A stretch of DNA of 52,542 bases, taken from NCBI GenBank assembly GCA_001871765.1, contig MNVN01000015.1, forward strand, positions 1 to 52,542, in the 5' to 3' direction. This document shows, piece by piece, positions 17,992 to 25,905 of this stretch (its first letter is position 1; every line of letters begins with the position of its first letter). The DNA comes from Candidatus Nomurabacteria bacterium CG1_02_43_90 (GTDB taxonomy: Bacteria; Patescibacteriota; Minisyncoccia; Phycocordibacterales; UBA1550). Under the pieces are notes generated by a model that worked only from the letters and a program-made list of their open reading frames with translations, was not told where the DNA came from and did not search any database. A program made the position numbers and the translations under genes.

Positions 17992-18798
17992 ATGTCTGAT
18001 TTTTATAAACCCAATCGAAAACCAGATTGGAATTATGGTGGCCCGCGTTGGCGCCTCTCTCGTTCAAAGATAGACCTCTTCGAACAATGCCCTCGTTGTT
18101 TTTATATTGATAATAAATTGGGCACCGCGCGCCCACCGGGATTTCCGTTTAACTTAAACAGTGCTGTCGATCATCTTCTCAAAAAAGAATTTGATATTCA
18201 CCGTGCAGGCAAAACACCTCATCCTTTGATGGAAAAGTATGGTGTGGATGCCGTTCCGTTTCTCCACGAGAATATGGACGTATGGCGTGAAAATTTTAAA
18301 GGCATTGAATATAAACACCCTGATACCGGAATGATGATTTCTGGCGCAGTCGATGATATTTGGGTAAAACCAAAAGGTGAGCTTATTATTGTTGACTACA
18401 AGTCCACGAGCAAAGACGAGGAGATCACTACACTCGATGAAGATTGGCATGACGGTTACAAGCGACAGATGGAAGTGTACCAGTGGCTTTTCCGCAAAAA
18501 CGGGTTTACCGTTTCTGATACGGGATACTTCGTGTATGCCAACGGCAATAAAGATAAAAAAGCATTCGATGGAAAACTTGAATTTGATCTGACCCTTATT
18601 CCCTACACAGGCAATACTGAATGGGTAGATAAAACAATTTTGAATATTAAGAAATGCTTAGACACCGACGAGATTCCTCCGGTAGGCGAGCATTGTGATT
18701 ATTGTGCCTACCGCAAAGCCGCGCGCGATGTGCAACAAGAATTCCTTTCCGCAAAAGCAAAACTTGGAAAAGAGAGCAAAAAAGGATTGTTCGGGTAG
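17992..18798 (+). CDS. PD-(D/E)XK nuclease of the Cas4/RecB-like type
   Basis: A 268-residue protein. The core is DD in SGAVDDIWV, then GELIIVDYKS (the D-x-K motif), and the helical QMEVYQWLF, which matches the QxxxY motif of RecB/Cas4 nucleases. C33-x-x-C36 and C235-x-x-C238 frame the core and could hold an Fe-S cluster or zinc; the usual AddB/Cas4 pattern is one Cys plus three. The upstream open frame is an extension; the ATG at 17992 sits 6 nt after a TACACT -10 (17980-17985). No CRISPR array or cas genes are nearby, so a repair role is more likely. Confidence 0.85.
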   Translation: MSDFYKPNRKPDWNYGGPRWRLSRSKIDLFEQCPRCFYIDNKLGTARPPGFPFNLNSAVDHLLKKEFDIHRAGKTPHPLMEKYGVDAVPFLHENMDVWRENFKGIEYKHPDTGMMISGAVDDIWVKPKGELIIVDYKSTSKDEEITTLDEDWHDGYKRQMEVYQWLFRKNGFTVSDTGYFVYANGNKDKKAFDGKLEFDLTLIPYTGNTEWVDKTILNIKKCLDTDEIPPVGEHCDYCAYRKAARDVQQEFLSAKAKLGKESKKGLFG

Positions 18799-18862
18799 GG
18801 TTGCTAAAAATAGATGAAATAATAGTTTTTGAAGTCCGAAGTAATTTAAGAGAAGAATCTTT

Positions 18863-19720
18863 ATGAAACAAGAACAAACAGTAATCATTTCAAATAGCCA
18901 GCGAGTGAACACGATAAAAGAACGTATCAAAAAAGGTGGCTCCATTCGGTTGCATGTTTTGACTGATTTTGATCGTACACTCACCACCGCATTCGTGGAT
19001 GGCAAAAGTGTCCCCTCTCTTATTTCGCTGTTGCGTGACGGTAACTATCTTACGCCTGATTATGCAAAGAAAGCACATGCGCTCTTTAATAAATATCATC
19101 CGATTGAAATTGATATGGCCATTTCTCACAAAGAGAAAGAGTGGGCAATGGAGCAGTGGTGGCGAACGCATCTCCAGCTTCTGATTGATTCAGGATTTAA
19201 CAGGAGCGACCTTGAAAAGGTTGTTACTGGAGGAGGAGTAAAACTTCGTGAAGGGTTTGTCTCCTTCGTAAATATTTTGCATGCACAAAATATCCCTCTT
19301 GTTATTATGTCTTCGAGCGGGCTTGGATCGGAGAGTGTCGCACTGTATCTGAAACAAGCAGGATTGCTTTACGACAACGTGTATATCATTTGCAATGAGT
19401 ATGAGTGGGACGAAGTAGGAAGAGCGGTGGGTGTTCGTGAGCCGATTATCCATCTACTAAATAAATACGAAATAGCGATACAAGATTATCCTATATTTGA
19501 AATAGTAAAAGACAGAAAAAATGTAATCTTGCTCGGTGATAGTATTGATGACATAGGTATGGTCAAAGGGTTTGCATACGAGAACCTTCTCTCTGTTGGT
19601 TTTTTGAATGACACGACCAACGAATGCCTCGCTTACTATACTGACGTATTTGATGTAGTGCTTACAGGAGACACTTCTTTCGATTTTCCAAACCAATTGC
19701 TAGAAGAGATCATTATATAG
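18863..19720 (+). CDS. HAD-family pyrimidine 5'-nucleotidase (UMPH-1-like)
   Basis: 285 residues. HAD motif I is DFDRTLT, followed by the UMPH-1-type cap with ALFNKYHPIEID and MEQWW. Motif II is VIMSSSG and motif IV is LLGDSIDD, and GFLNDTTNECL near the end is also typical. UMPH-1 (cytosolic 5'-nucleotidase III) dephosphorylates UMP and CMP and is best known from eukaryotes. This would fit nucleotide salvage. It stands alone, with a weak hairpin downstream. Confidence 0.85.
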   Translation: MKQEQTVIISNSQRVNTIKERIKKGGSIRLHVLTDFDRTLTTAFVDGKSVPSLISLLRDGNYLTPDYAKKAHALFNKYHPIEIDMAISHKEKEWAMEQWWRTHLQLLIDSGFNRSDLEKVVTGGGVKLREGFVSFVNILHAQNIPLVIMSSSGLGSESVALYLKQAGLLYDNVYIICNEYEWDEVGRAVGVREPIIHLLNKYEIAIQDYPIFEIVKDRKNVILLGDSIDDIGMVKGFAYENLLSVGFLNDTTNECLAYYTDVFDVVLTGDTSFDFPNQLLEEIII

Positions 19721-19724
19721 ACAC

Positions 19725-19756
19725 AATAAGGTGATGTCTAATCAGTGCCTTATTTG
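19725..19756 (+). terminator. Weak terminator
   Basis: AATAAGG (19725-19731) pairs with CCTTATT (19748-19754) with a 16-nt loop. Few T residues follow. It lies just before the promoter of the gene at 19793. Confidence 0.35.
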
Positions 19757-19785
19757 TTGAAAAAATAGTTTTTTTCTGCTAAACT
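19757..19785 (+). promoter_or_regulatory. Promoter giving a leaderless mRNA for the gene at 19793
   Basis: TTGAAA (19757-19762), exact 17-nt spacer, TAAACT (19780-19785). The ATG is 8 nt after the end of the -10. Confidence 0.6.
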
Positions 19786-19792
19786 CCCCTGT

Positions 19793-20017
19793 ATGTTTAA
19801 AGAATTTTTATTAAAAAAGATGATTAAGAGCCAACTGAAAGGGGTTCCTGATGCTCAAGTTGACCATATTATTGCCTTAGTAGAAAAAAATCCTGACCTT
19901 TTCAAAAAGATTGGGGATGAAATTCAGGCAAAGGTAAAAGCTGGTCGTTCCCAACAAGCTGCATCGATGGAAGTAATGCGTGCACATCAAGCAGAACTTC
20001 AGAAAGTATTGAAGTAG
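19793..20017 (+). CDS. Small helical hypothetical protein
   Basis: 74 residues, soluble, mostly predicted helix, Lys/Gln/Glu-rich with no cysteines. A helix-turn pattern around VPDAQVDHIIALVEKNP is notable. Proteins like this recur in CPR genomes. It has its own good promoter and is separated from ychF by 59 bp. Function unknown. Confidence 0.65.
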   Translation: MFKEFLLKKMIKSQLKGVPDAQVDHIIALVEKNPDLFKKIGDEIQAKVKAGRSQQAASMEVMRAHQAELQKVLK

Positions 20018-20076
20018 TTTTTATTGTTTCTTCTCTTTCTCCTTTATAAACTTTAATAACTTTTTAACTAACTCTC

Positions 20077-21174
20077 ATGGCTCTCGCAATCGGTATCGTC
20101 GGACTTCCGAACGTAGGCAAGTCTACGCTTTTTAATGCACTTACCAAAAAATCTGTTCCTGCGGAGAACTATCCATTTTGTACGATTGACCCCTCTGTAG
20201 GGGTGGTTGCGGTGCCTGATGAGCGTCTCTATCAGCTCGCAGAATTTTCTCATACAAAAAAAACGATTCCTGCTGCCGTGGAATTTGTCGATATTGCAGG
20301 GTTGGTAAAAGGCGCCAGTGAGGGTGAGGGCCTGGGTAATCAATTCCTTGCCCATATTCGCGAAACCGATGCTATTGCGCAAGTCGTGCGTATTTTTGAG
20401 GATAGCAATGTAATCCACGTGGATGGGAAGGTAGACCCCGTGTCGGATATTGAAACGATCGACCTCGAGCTCATTCTTGCTGACATGCAGACCGTGACCA
20501 AGCGCCTGGGGAATATTGAAAAGGACGTAAAGCGGGGCGACAAAGGCGCAATACAAGAGAAAGCAATTCTTCTCCGCATACAAGAAGGCCTTGAGGCAGA
20601 AAAGTTGGCGCGTGAAGTATCTCTCAACGACGAAGAGCTCGCTATTTTGCGCAGTATGCACCTCCTTACCATGAAGCCGATTTTATATGTATTGAACAAA
20701 AAAGCAGGCGGTAAAAATTTGGATGAAATAAAAGATGAACGTTATGAAAAACTCCTTGCGTATTTAGAAACGCGCAAAGCGAGCTTTGTGATTGTTGATG
20801 CAGGAGTAGAACACGATCTCTCGCAACTCGAAGGAGAAGAAAAAGAAATGTTCCGCGCCGAGCTTGGGGTGAAGGATGATGGCATCAATGACCTCATTAA
20901 GAAAAGTTACGAACTTCTCGGACTCGAAGTATATTTCACGACAGGGGAAGTAGAAACCCGTGCATGGACAATCAAGAAGGGGAGTACTGCTCCAATAGCA
21001 GGCATGGCCATTCATACAGATTTCAAAGATAAGTTTATTCGCGCTGAGGTTATCTTTTGGAAAGATTTGCTCGGCGTGGGCTCGTTTGCTACTGCGCGTG
21101 AAAAGGGGATGATGCGTATTGAGGGGAAGGAGTATATTGTGAAAGATGGCGATGTGATGGAGTTCCGCGTTTAG
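20077..21174 (+). CDS. ychF: Obg-like ATPase YchF
   Basis: A 365-residue P-loop ATPase of the TRAFAC class that associates with ribosomes. G1 is GLPNVGKST, switch I includes NYPFCTIDPSVG, and G3 is DIAGLVKGAS. The base-specificity motif reads NKKA, not the guanine-type NKxD, as expected for a protein that prefers ATP. A central coiled coil and a C-terminal TGS domain (from about residue 280, ending VKDGDVMEFRV) complete the family layout. Normal length. Confidence 0.97.
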   Translation: MALAIGIVGLPNVGKSTLFNALTKKSVPAENYPFCTIDPSVGVVAVPDERLYQLAEFSHTKKTIPAAVEFVDIAGLVKGASEGEGLGNQFLAHIRETDAIAQVVRIFEDSNVIHVDGKVDPVSDIETIDLELILADMQTVTKRLGNIEKDVKRGDKGAIQEKAILLRIQEGLEAEKLAREVSLNDEELAILRSMHLLTMKPILYVLNKKAGGKNLDEIKDERYEKLLAYLETRKASFVIVDAGVEHDLSQLEGEEKEMFRAELGVKDDGINDLIKKSYELLGLEVYFTTGEVETRAWTIKKGSTAPIAGMAIHTDFKDKFIRAEVIFWKDLLGVGSFATAREKGMMRIEGKEYIVKDGDVMEFRV

Positions 21175-21234
21175 TCTTTAAATTAAACAAATATGCCTCA
21201 CTCTCGGGCTTGTAGAATAAGGAAATTTTTTCTA

Positions 21235-21263
21235 TTGACAGAGTAGCTTCGTAATGCTATACT
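21235..21263 (+). promoter_or_regulatory. Strong sigma-70-type promoter
   Basis: TTGACA (21235-21240), 17-nt spacer, TATACT (21258-21263): eleven of twelve consensus bases. The leader to the ATG at 21315 is about 45 nt and holds GGGAGA as Shine-Dalgarno. Confidence 0.8.
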
Positions 21264-21314
21264 TGATGTAGCTAATTTGGTTCATTTTTTTAATTTTTGA
21301 TCAGGGAGATCGAA

Positions 21315-21599
21315 ATGTTGAAAGCACTTTTGGATGGTCGTGGCACCATTGCTGTCGTTGCAACAAATGGCGTCGTATCTGCCGTCTGCGGTTGTGGTGG
21401 TCGTAATGCGAAGGATTACGACTTTGTCGCAGAAGTTGCCGACGAGCAGAGTTTCACTGCACCTCAATCATCGTGTGATTGCGGTGGCACGCGCGAAAAG
21501 ATGCACGAGAACATGGATGCGGGCGGTAAAGAAACCCATCACGCGAAGCCGGTACTCCGCAAGCATCATCGCGAAACCGTTCGCCGTATGACGGTTTAG
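21315..21599 (+). CDS. Small Cys-rich protein with two CxCGG motifs
   Basis: 94 residues. VCGCGGRN and SCDCGGTRE lie 32 residues apart and could together bind one zinc. The tail is rich in His, Lys and Arg (KHHRETVRRM), suggesting contact with nucleic acid. A Shine-Dalgarno fixes the ATG at 21315. The near-consensus promoter and tight terminator suggest high expression from a single-gene unit. I do not recognise the family. Confidence 0.7.
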   Translation: MLKALLDGRGTIAVVATNGVVSAVCGCGGRNAKDYDFVAEVADEQSFTAPQSSCDCGGTREKMHENMDAGGKETHHAKPVLRKHHRETVRRMTV

Positions 21600-21623
21600 C
21601 AGAACCGCACGGCCGAACAAACA

Positions 21624-21650
21624 GGGCGCTTTCGTAAGAAAGCGCCCTTT
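21624..21650 (+). terminator. Rho-independent terminator
   Basis: A perfect 10-bp stem GGGCGCTTTC/GAAAGCGCCC with GTAA loop, then TTT. It ends the 21315 unit. Confidence 0.85.
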
Positions 21651-21681
21651 ACTATTTATCTATTTTGTTACGGTCGCCCCG

Positions 21682-22185
21682 CTATTTCTTCTTCAGCGCG
21701 TCAATTTCTTTCAGGAGTTCCGTGAGAGTCTTTTCCAGCTTCGTGAGTGCTTGCGCGTTTTTCTTTTTTTCTAGTTCTTCTTCGCGATCCTCTTCTTTTT
21801 CTTCTTCCTGTATTTCTTCAATATCTTCAGAAATCTCTTCGACGTCTTCTTGAATCTCCTCCACATCTTCAGAAATCTCCTCTACATCTTCTTGAATTTC
21901 GTCAATATCCTTTTCCACTTCACGCAGTTGTGCCGAGTTTCTGTTGACACTCATTTGAATAAAAATAGCGAGATAGATTGCCTCAAGCGATACGACAGTA
22001 GTGAGCACGAGAAGCACTGTCGCGAGGGGCACCCCCATGATTGCTAATACAAAAGTTCCGATAAAAAGAAGGGTATGTACAAAGAGTGACTGAATTGATC
22101 CAATCCAATTCGTAAAAGCAATTGCTATCTTCTCGAGCCTTGTTTCTTGGGGCCCCGTTATTTTTTTGTCAGACATCTTTTTCAT
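21682..22185 (-). CDS. DUF1003-like membrane protein with acidic coiled coil
   Basis: 167 residues. The N-terminal half has FTNWIGSIQSLFVHTLLF and two membrane helices ending in IFIQMSVNR, as in DUF1003 proteins. The second half (about 85-165) is a very acidic heptad coil built from a 14-residue unit (EDVEEISEDVEEIQ) repeated about 2.5 times, also visible as a DNA repeat. It would project a charged rod from the membrane. The next gene upstream is divergent, and the large palindrome at 22246-22305 lies between them. Function unknown. Confidence 0.8.
   Translation of the reverse strand: MKKMSDKKITGPQETRLEKIAIAFTNWIGSIQSLFVHTLLFIGTFVLAIMGVPLATVLLVLTTVVSLEAIYLAIFIQMSVNRNSAQLREVEKDIDEIQEDVEEISEDVEEIQEDVEEISEDIEEIQEEEKEEDREEELEKKKNAQALTKLEKTLTELLKEIDALKKK
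21812..21925 (-). repeat. In-gene 42-nt repeat coding for coiled-coil units
   Basis: About 2.5 copies of a 42-nt unit encode EDVEEISEDVEEIQ-type heptads. The copies differ at several third positions, so this is old duplication, not a recent expansion. Confidence 0.6.
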
Positions 22186-22245
22186 GGAAACAGTGTAGCA
22201 GAAAATTTTACTTTGATTAAGTCATCGAAAACCACCGAAAATATT

Positions 22246-22305
22246 TTTGTTCAACTATAGACGTATACGATACTATAGTATATTATACGTCTATAGTTGA
22301 ACAAA
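22246..22305. repeat. Near-perfect 60-bp palindrome in a divergent promoter region
   Basis: The arms 22246-22267 and 22284-22305 are 22-nt perfect complements. The centre 22270-22281 (ATACTATAGTAT) is itself a perfect 12-bp palindrome; only two base positions on each side (22268-22269 and 22282-22283) break the symmetry. The right arm contains TTGAAC, the -35 of the gene at 22332. It could be a dimeric operator, a cruciform, or the remnant of a small inverted-repeat element. Confidence 0.9.
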
Positions 22306-22324
22306 TTCCTGATGAAGGTATAAT
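22297..22324 (+). promoter_or_regulatory. Promoter of the gene at 22332, overlapping the palindrome
   Basis: TTGAAC (22297-22302), 16-nt spacer, TATAAT (22319-22324). The ATG comes 8 nt after the -10, so the mRNA would be leaderless. A protein bound to the palindrome would cover the -35. Confidence 0.65.
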
Positions 22325-22331
22325 TACTTAC

Positions 22332-22928
22332 ATGGAAAAAAACACAACCCCACCAACGCCACCGGAAGCTATTACCAACCGTGTCCCCCAAAAGCGTCAC
22401 CCACTTTTTAAATGGATACTGGTATTTGGTATTGCTATTGTTGCTAATCTTTTTTTGAATTATGCACTCGATGCTTTTTATCCAAATCCACTATTTGAAA
22501 CATTTTGCCCTCAGAAAGAAGTCGTAACACCTATTACTGAAGAAAAGGCGTGTCGCAGTGCCGGTGGTCAATGGACAAATGATCCCTACAAATATGTTGG
22601 GGTGAGCGCGCCGATACCCGCAGGTGCACCGCTGGGTTACTGTAAGGAGAATTATACATGTGGGAAAAACTACGAGGAGGCAATGAAGATGTACAATCGA
22701 AATATTTTTATCGTATTGGTTATTGCAGGCACCGCACTATTGATTGGAAGTATTTTTTCCTCTGCCATAGAAGCAGTTGCTCTTGGCTTCTCGTTTGCGG
22801 GCATCTTGTCCCTTGTTATCGGTACTATGCGCTACTGGGGAAGTATGGATGACCGTTTGCGCGTGGTGGTACTTGGCTTCGCTCTTACTGCACTCGTGTG
22901 GATAGGGATTAAAAAGTTTAAGGACTAA
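22332..22928 (+). CDS. Membrane protein with Cys-containing outer loop
   Basis: 198 residues. One helix at about 25-45, then a loop of about 75 residues with four Cys (including CRSAGGQWTND and GYCKENYTCG), then three helices at about 125-195. The cysteines probably form disulfides outside the membrane. Only 3 bp separate it from leuS, so leuS may depend on this promoter. Not recognised as a known family. Confidence 0.7.
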   Translation: MEKNTTPPTPPEAITNRVPQKRHPLFKWILVFGIAIVANLFLNYALDAFYPNPLFETFCPQKEVVTPITEEKACRSAGGQWTNDPYKYVGVSAPIPAGAPLGYCKENYTCGKNYEEAMKMYNRNIFIVLVIAGTALLIGSIFSSAIEAVALGFSFAGILSLVIGTMRYWGSMDDRLRVVVLGFALTALVWIGIKKFKD

Positions 22929-22931
22929 GGT

Positions 22932-25769
22932 ATGGTCGAAAAGTATGACCACAAGGCTCTAGAAAAAAAATGGCAAGATGCATGGGAAGCGTCGGGGGTT
23001 TACCGCGCCGAGAGTGGCGCCTCAAAGCCCAAAAAATACATACTCGACATGTTCCCGTATCCTTCAGGAGAGGGTCTTCATGTGGGGCATCCAAAGGGGT
23101 ACATCGCAACAGATGTATATTCTCGCGCAAAGCGTATGCAGGGGTTCAACGTGCTCCATCCTATGGGGTGGGATGCTTTTGGCCTACCTGCAGAAAATTA
23201 TGCGATAAAAATGAAGACGAACCCGGTAGAGATGACCGAGAAAAATGTCGCGCGGTACAAGAAGCAACTTTCGAGTATTGGTTGTGATTATGATTGGACA
23301 CGCGAAGTGAACACAACCGACCCAGCGTTCTACAAATGGACGCAATGGATATTTTTAAAAATGTTTGAGCGGGGGCTTGCGTACGAGTCGTATGAACCCA
23401 TCAACTGGTGCCCCACGTGCCAGACAGGTCTTGCCAACGAAGACCTTGAAGATGGAAAGTGTGAACGCTGCGATACTCCTGTCGAGAAAAAGCCAATGCG
23501 TCAGTGGGTGCTCCGCATTACCGACTATGCTAATCGTATGCTTGCTGACCTTAATACCCTTGATTGGCCAACGTCTATCAAAGAGTCACAGAAAAATTGG
23601 ATAGGGAGGAGTGTCGGGGCGGAGATTGACTTCATTGTTGATGGTAGTGATAAACTCATCACCGTATTCACGACACGCCCCGACACTCTTTTTGGGGCGA
23701 CGTACTGTGTCCTTGCTCCCGAGCATAAACTTGTTGATGAACTCAAAGGGTCAATACTAAATTTTAGTGAAGTCGAAAAGTATCGTACCGAAACAAAAGC
23801 CCGCACGGAGATAGAGCGCACGGCAGAGGGTCGAGAGAAGACTGGTATAAGGCTTGAAGGTGTTTTTGCTGTCAATCCCGCCAACAACGAGAAACTCCCC
23901 ATCTTTATCGCGGATTATGTATTGGGGAATTACGGCACCGGCGCCGTGATGGCAGTACCTGCCCATGATGAGCGCGATTTTTATTTTGCGAAGAAGCTTG
24001 GGTTATCTATTAAACAAGTTGTTGCTTCGGTGTTTGTTGATAGTGTGAATCCGCCAAAAGATGGGGCTGAAGATACGATTCGCTATGGCGTTATTCTTAT
24101 GATTAAACATTGGGAGGAAGATAAATATCTCATAAATTATTCTCCAAAATTCAACTGGAAATGTTTATTTACTGGCGGAATCGAAGAGAATGAAGATCCC
24201 TTAGAAGCCGCTGTTAGAGAAATGAGAGAGGAAACTGGTTATCAAAATATAAAAGAAATACATTATATTCCTCTTGAGCATGTTGATAAATTCCATGCAC
24301 CCCACAAAGGGGTCAATAGAGTTGTCTATCAAAAAAATATTTTTATACAACTTGCAGACGGCGAAACAAAAGAGAGAAGCAAAGAAGAAAAAGACTTGCA
24401 TCACATTAGTTGGCTTACAAAAGAAGAAATGCTAAAGACGATATCTCTTCCTAATCACCTTTATATTTTCGAAACAGAATTTTTACAAGGACGGGCGTTA
24501 GCAGGAGAAGGGGTTTTGTTCAATTCAGGATCTTTTGATGGTCTTTCAAATGAAGATGCAAAACGTAGAATCACCGATTTTGTGCAAGGTCGGTGGGTGA
24601 CTAAGTATCGCCTCAAAGACTGGGTATTTTCTCGCCAGCGTTACTGGGGTGAACCAATACCTATTATTCATTGCGAGAAGTGTGGCGTTGTTCCCGTTCC
24701 TGAGGCAGATTTACCCGTCATGCTTCCTCATGTAGAATCCTATGCGCCAACTGGTACCGGCGAGTCACCGCTTGCAGATATTGCCGAGTGGGTGAATACT
24801 GTTTGTCCACAATGCGGGGGTGTAGGCAAACGCGAGACAAACACGATGCCTCAGTGGGCAGGTTCGTCGTGGTATTATGTGCGCTATATTGACCCGAAGA
24901 ATAATGAAGTACTCGTTGATAAAGAAAAGGAAAAGTATTGGTCACCAGTAGATATGTACGTAGGGGGCGCAGAACACGCCACACGCCACCTTATTTACGC
25001 GCGCTTCTACCATAAGTTTCTGCACGATATTGGTGTAGTGAATTACGAGGAGCCGTTTATGCGTTTGCAAAACGTGGGGCTCATCATGGCAGAGGATGGA
25101 CGCAAGATGAGTAAGCGGTGGGGGAATGTAGTGAACCCCGACGATGTTATCGCGGAATATGGAGCCGACACGCTTCGCTTATACGAAATGTTTATGGGTC
25201 CGTTTAGTCAATCCGTCGCATGGAGTACAGAGAGTATCATTGGCCCCCGACGCTTTCTCGAGCGTGTGTGGCGACTTCAAGAAAAAATAGTCACCGAAGG
25301 AAATCAGTCCCTTGAGATGATCCTACATAAGACCATTCAAAAAGTGAGTGAAGATATTGAGTCATTTAGTTTTAATACAGCGATCTCCACCTTGATGATC
25401 CTTCTTAATGAGATGGAAAAAGTTTCAATTTCGCGGAAGCAGTATGAAGTGCTCTTGCTTCTTCTCGCCCCCTTTGCTCCTCATCTTACGGAAGAGTTAT
25501 GGCAATTAGTAGCGAATACATCGTCAATCCATGTTTCTTCGTGGCCTGTTTTTGACGCAACAAAAGTAATTGCAACAGAGATGACCATTGCAATTCAAGT
25601 AAACGGAAAGGTCCGCGATGAGGTCGTGTTTGGCAAAGATACTACCGATGATGAGATAAAAGAGGCAGTACAGGCTCGAGAAACTATTAAAAAATGGACA
25701 GAAGGGAAGACCGTTAAAAAACTAATCCTAGTTCCCGGGAGACTTGTCAATATCGTGGTCACGGATTAG
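22932..25769 (+). CDS. leuS: Leucyl-tRNA synthetase with an inserted NUDIX domain
   Basis: 945 residues. LeuRS features: HVGH (about 50-53) as the HIGH motif, zinc-type Cys clusters, the editing-site TTRPDTLFG and AVPAHDERD, SRQRYWGEPIPI, and KMSKR (725-729) in place of KMSKS. At about 366-520, between the editing Asp region and the return strand VLFNSGSFDGL, a full NUDIX hydrolase domain is inserted. Its box (415-437) is canonical: GGIEEN-E, REMREETGY. In ordinary LeuRS this spot is a loop of about 20 residues. The inserted DNA is AT-richer and uses AGA for Arg while the flanks use CGN. The insert is in frame, and the synthetase appears intact around it. Confidence 0.97.
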   Translation: MVEKYDHKALEKKWQDAWEASGVYRAESGASKPKKYILDMFPYPSGEGLHVGHPKGYIATDVYSRAKRMQGFNVLHPMGWDAFGLPAENYAIKMKTNPVEMTEKNVARYKKQLSSIGCDYDWTREVNTTDPAFYKWTQWIFLKMFERGLAYESYEPINWCPTCQTGLANEDLEDGKCERCDTPVEKKPMRQWVLRITDYANRMLADLNTLDWPTSIKESQKNWIGRSVGAEIDFIVDGSDKLITVFTTRPDTLFGATYCVLAPEHKLVDELKGSILNFSEVEKYRTETKARTEIERTAEGREKTGIRLEGVFAVNPANNEKLPIFIADYVLGNYGTGAVMAVPAHDERDFYFAKKLGLSIKQVVASVFVDSVNPPKDGAEDTIRYGVILMIKHWEEDKYLINYSPKFNWKCLFTGGIEENEDPLEAAVREMREETGYQNIKEIHYIPLEHVDKFHAPHKGVNRVVYQKNIFIQLADGETKERSKEEKDLHHISWLTKEEMLKTISLPNHLYIFETEFLQGRALAGEGVLFNSGSFDGLSNEDAKRRITDFVQGRWVTKYRLKDWVFSRQRYWGEPIPIIHCEKCGVVPVPEADLPVMLPHVESYAPTGTGESPLADIAEWVNTVCPQCGGVGKRETNTMPQWAGSSWYYVRYIDPKNNEVLVDKEKEKYWSPVDMYVGGAEHATRHLIYARFYHKFLHDIGVVNYEEPFMRLQNVGLIMAEDGRKMSKRWGNVVNPDDVIAEYGADTLRLYEMFMGPFSQSVAWSTESIIGPRRFLERVWRLQEKIVTEGNQSLEMILHKTIQKVSEDIESFSFNTAISTLMILLNEMEKVSISRKQYEVLLLLLAPFAPHLTEELWQLVANTSSIHVSSWPVFDATKVIATEMTIAIQVNGKVRDEVVFGKDTTDDEIKEAVQARETIKKWTEGKTVKKLILVPGRLVNIVVTD

Positions 25770-25905
25770 GCTCTATCTCTTAAGGGTTTTCAGGGTAACC
25801 TCTAGTAAGGGAAGAAAATCCTTGACTTTATACACCTTTAATGCTAAAACATAAGTACTTTGTGTCCGAGAGAAATTAGTAAATAGTAAATTTTTATAAT
25901 TATAT

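Noticed and set aside
17992-18798. Cas4 of a CRISPR system
   Set aside because: No repeats and no other cas genes were seen in the window; cysteine layout also differs.
21812-21925. CRISPR-like repeat array
   Set aside because: The repeat is in frame, encodes coiled-coil heptads and has no unique spacers.
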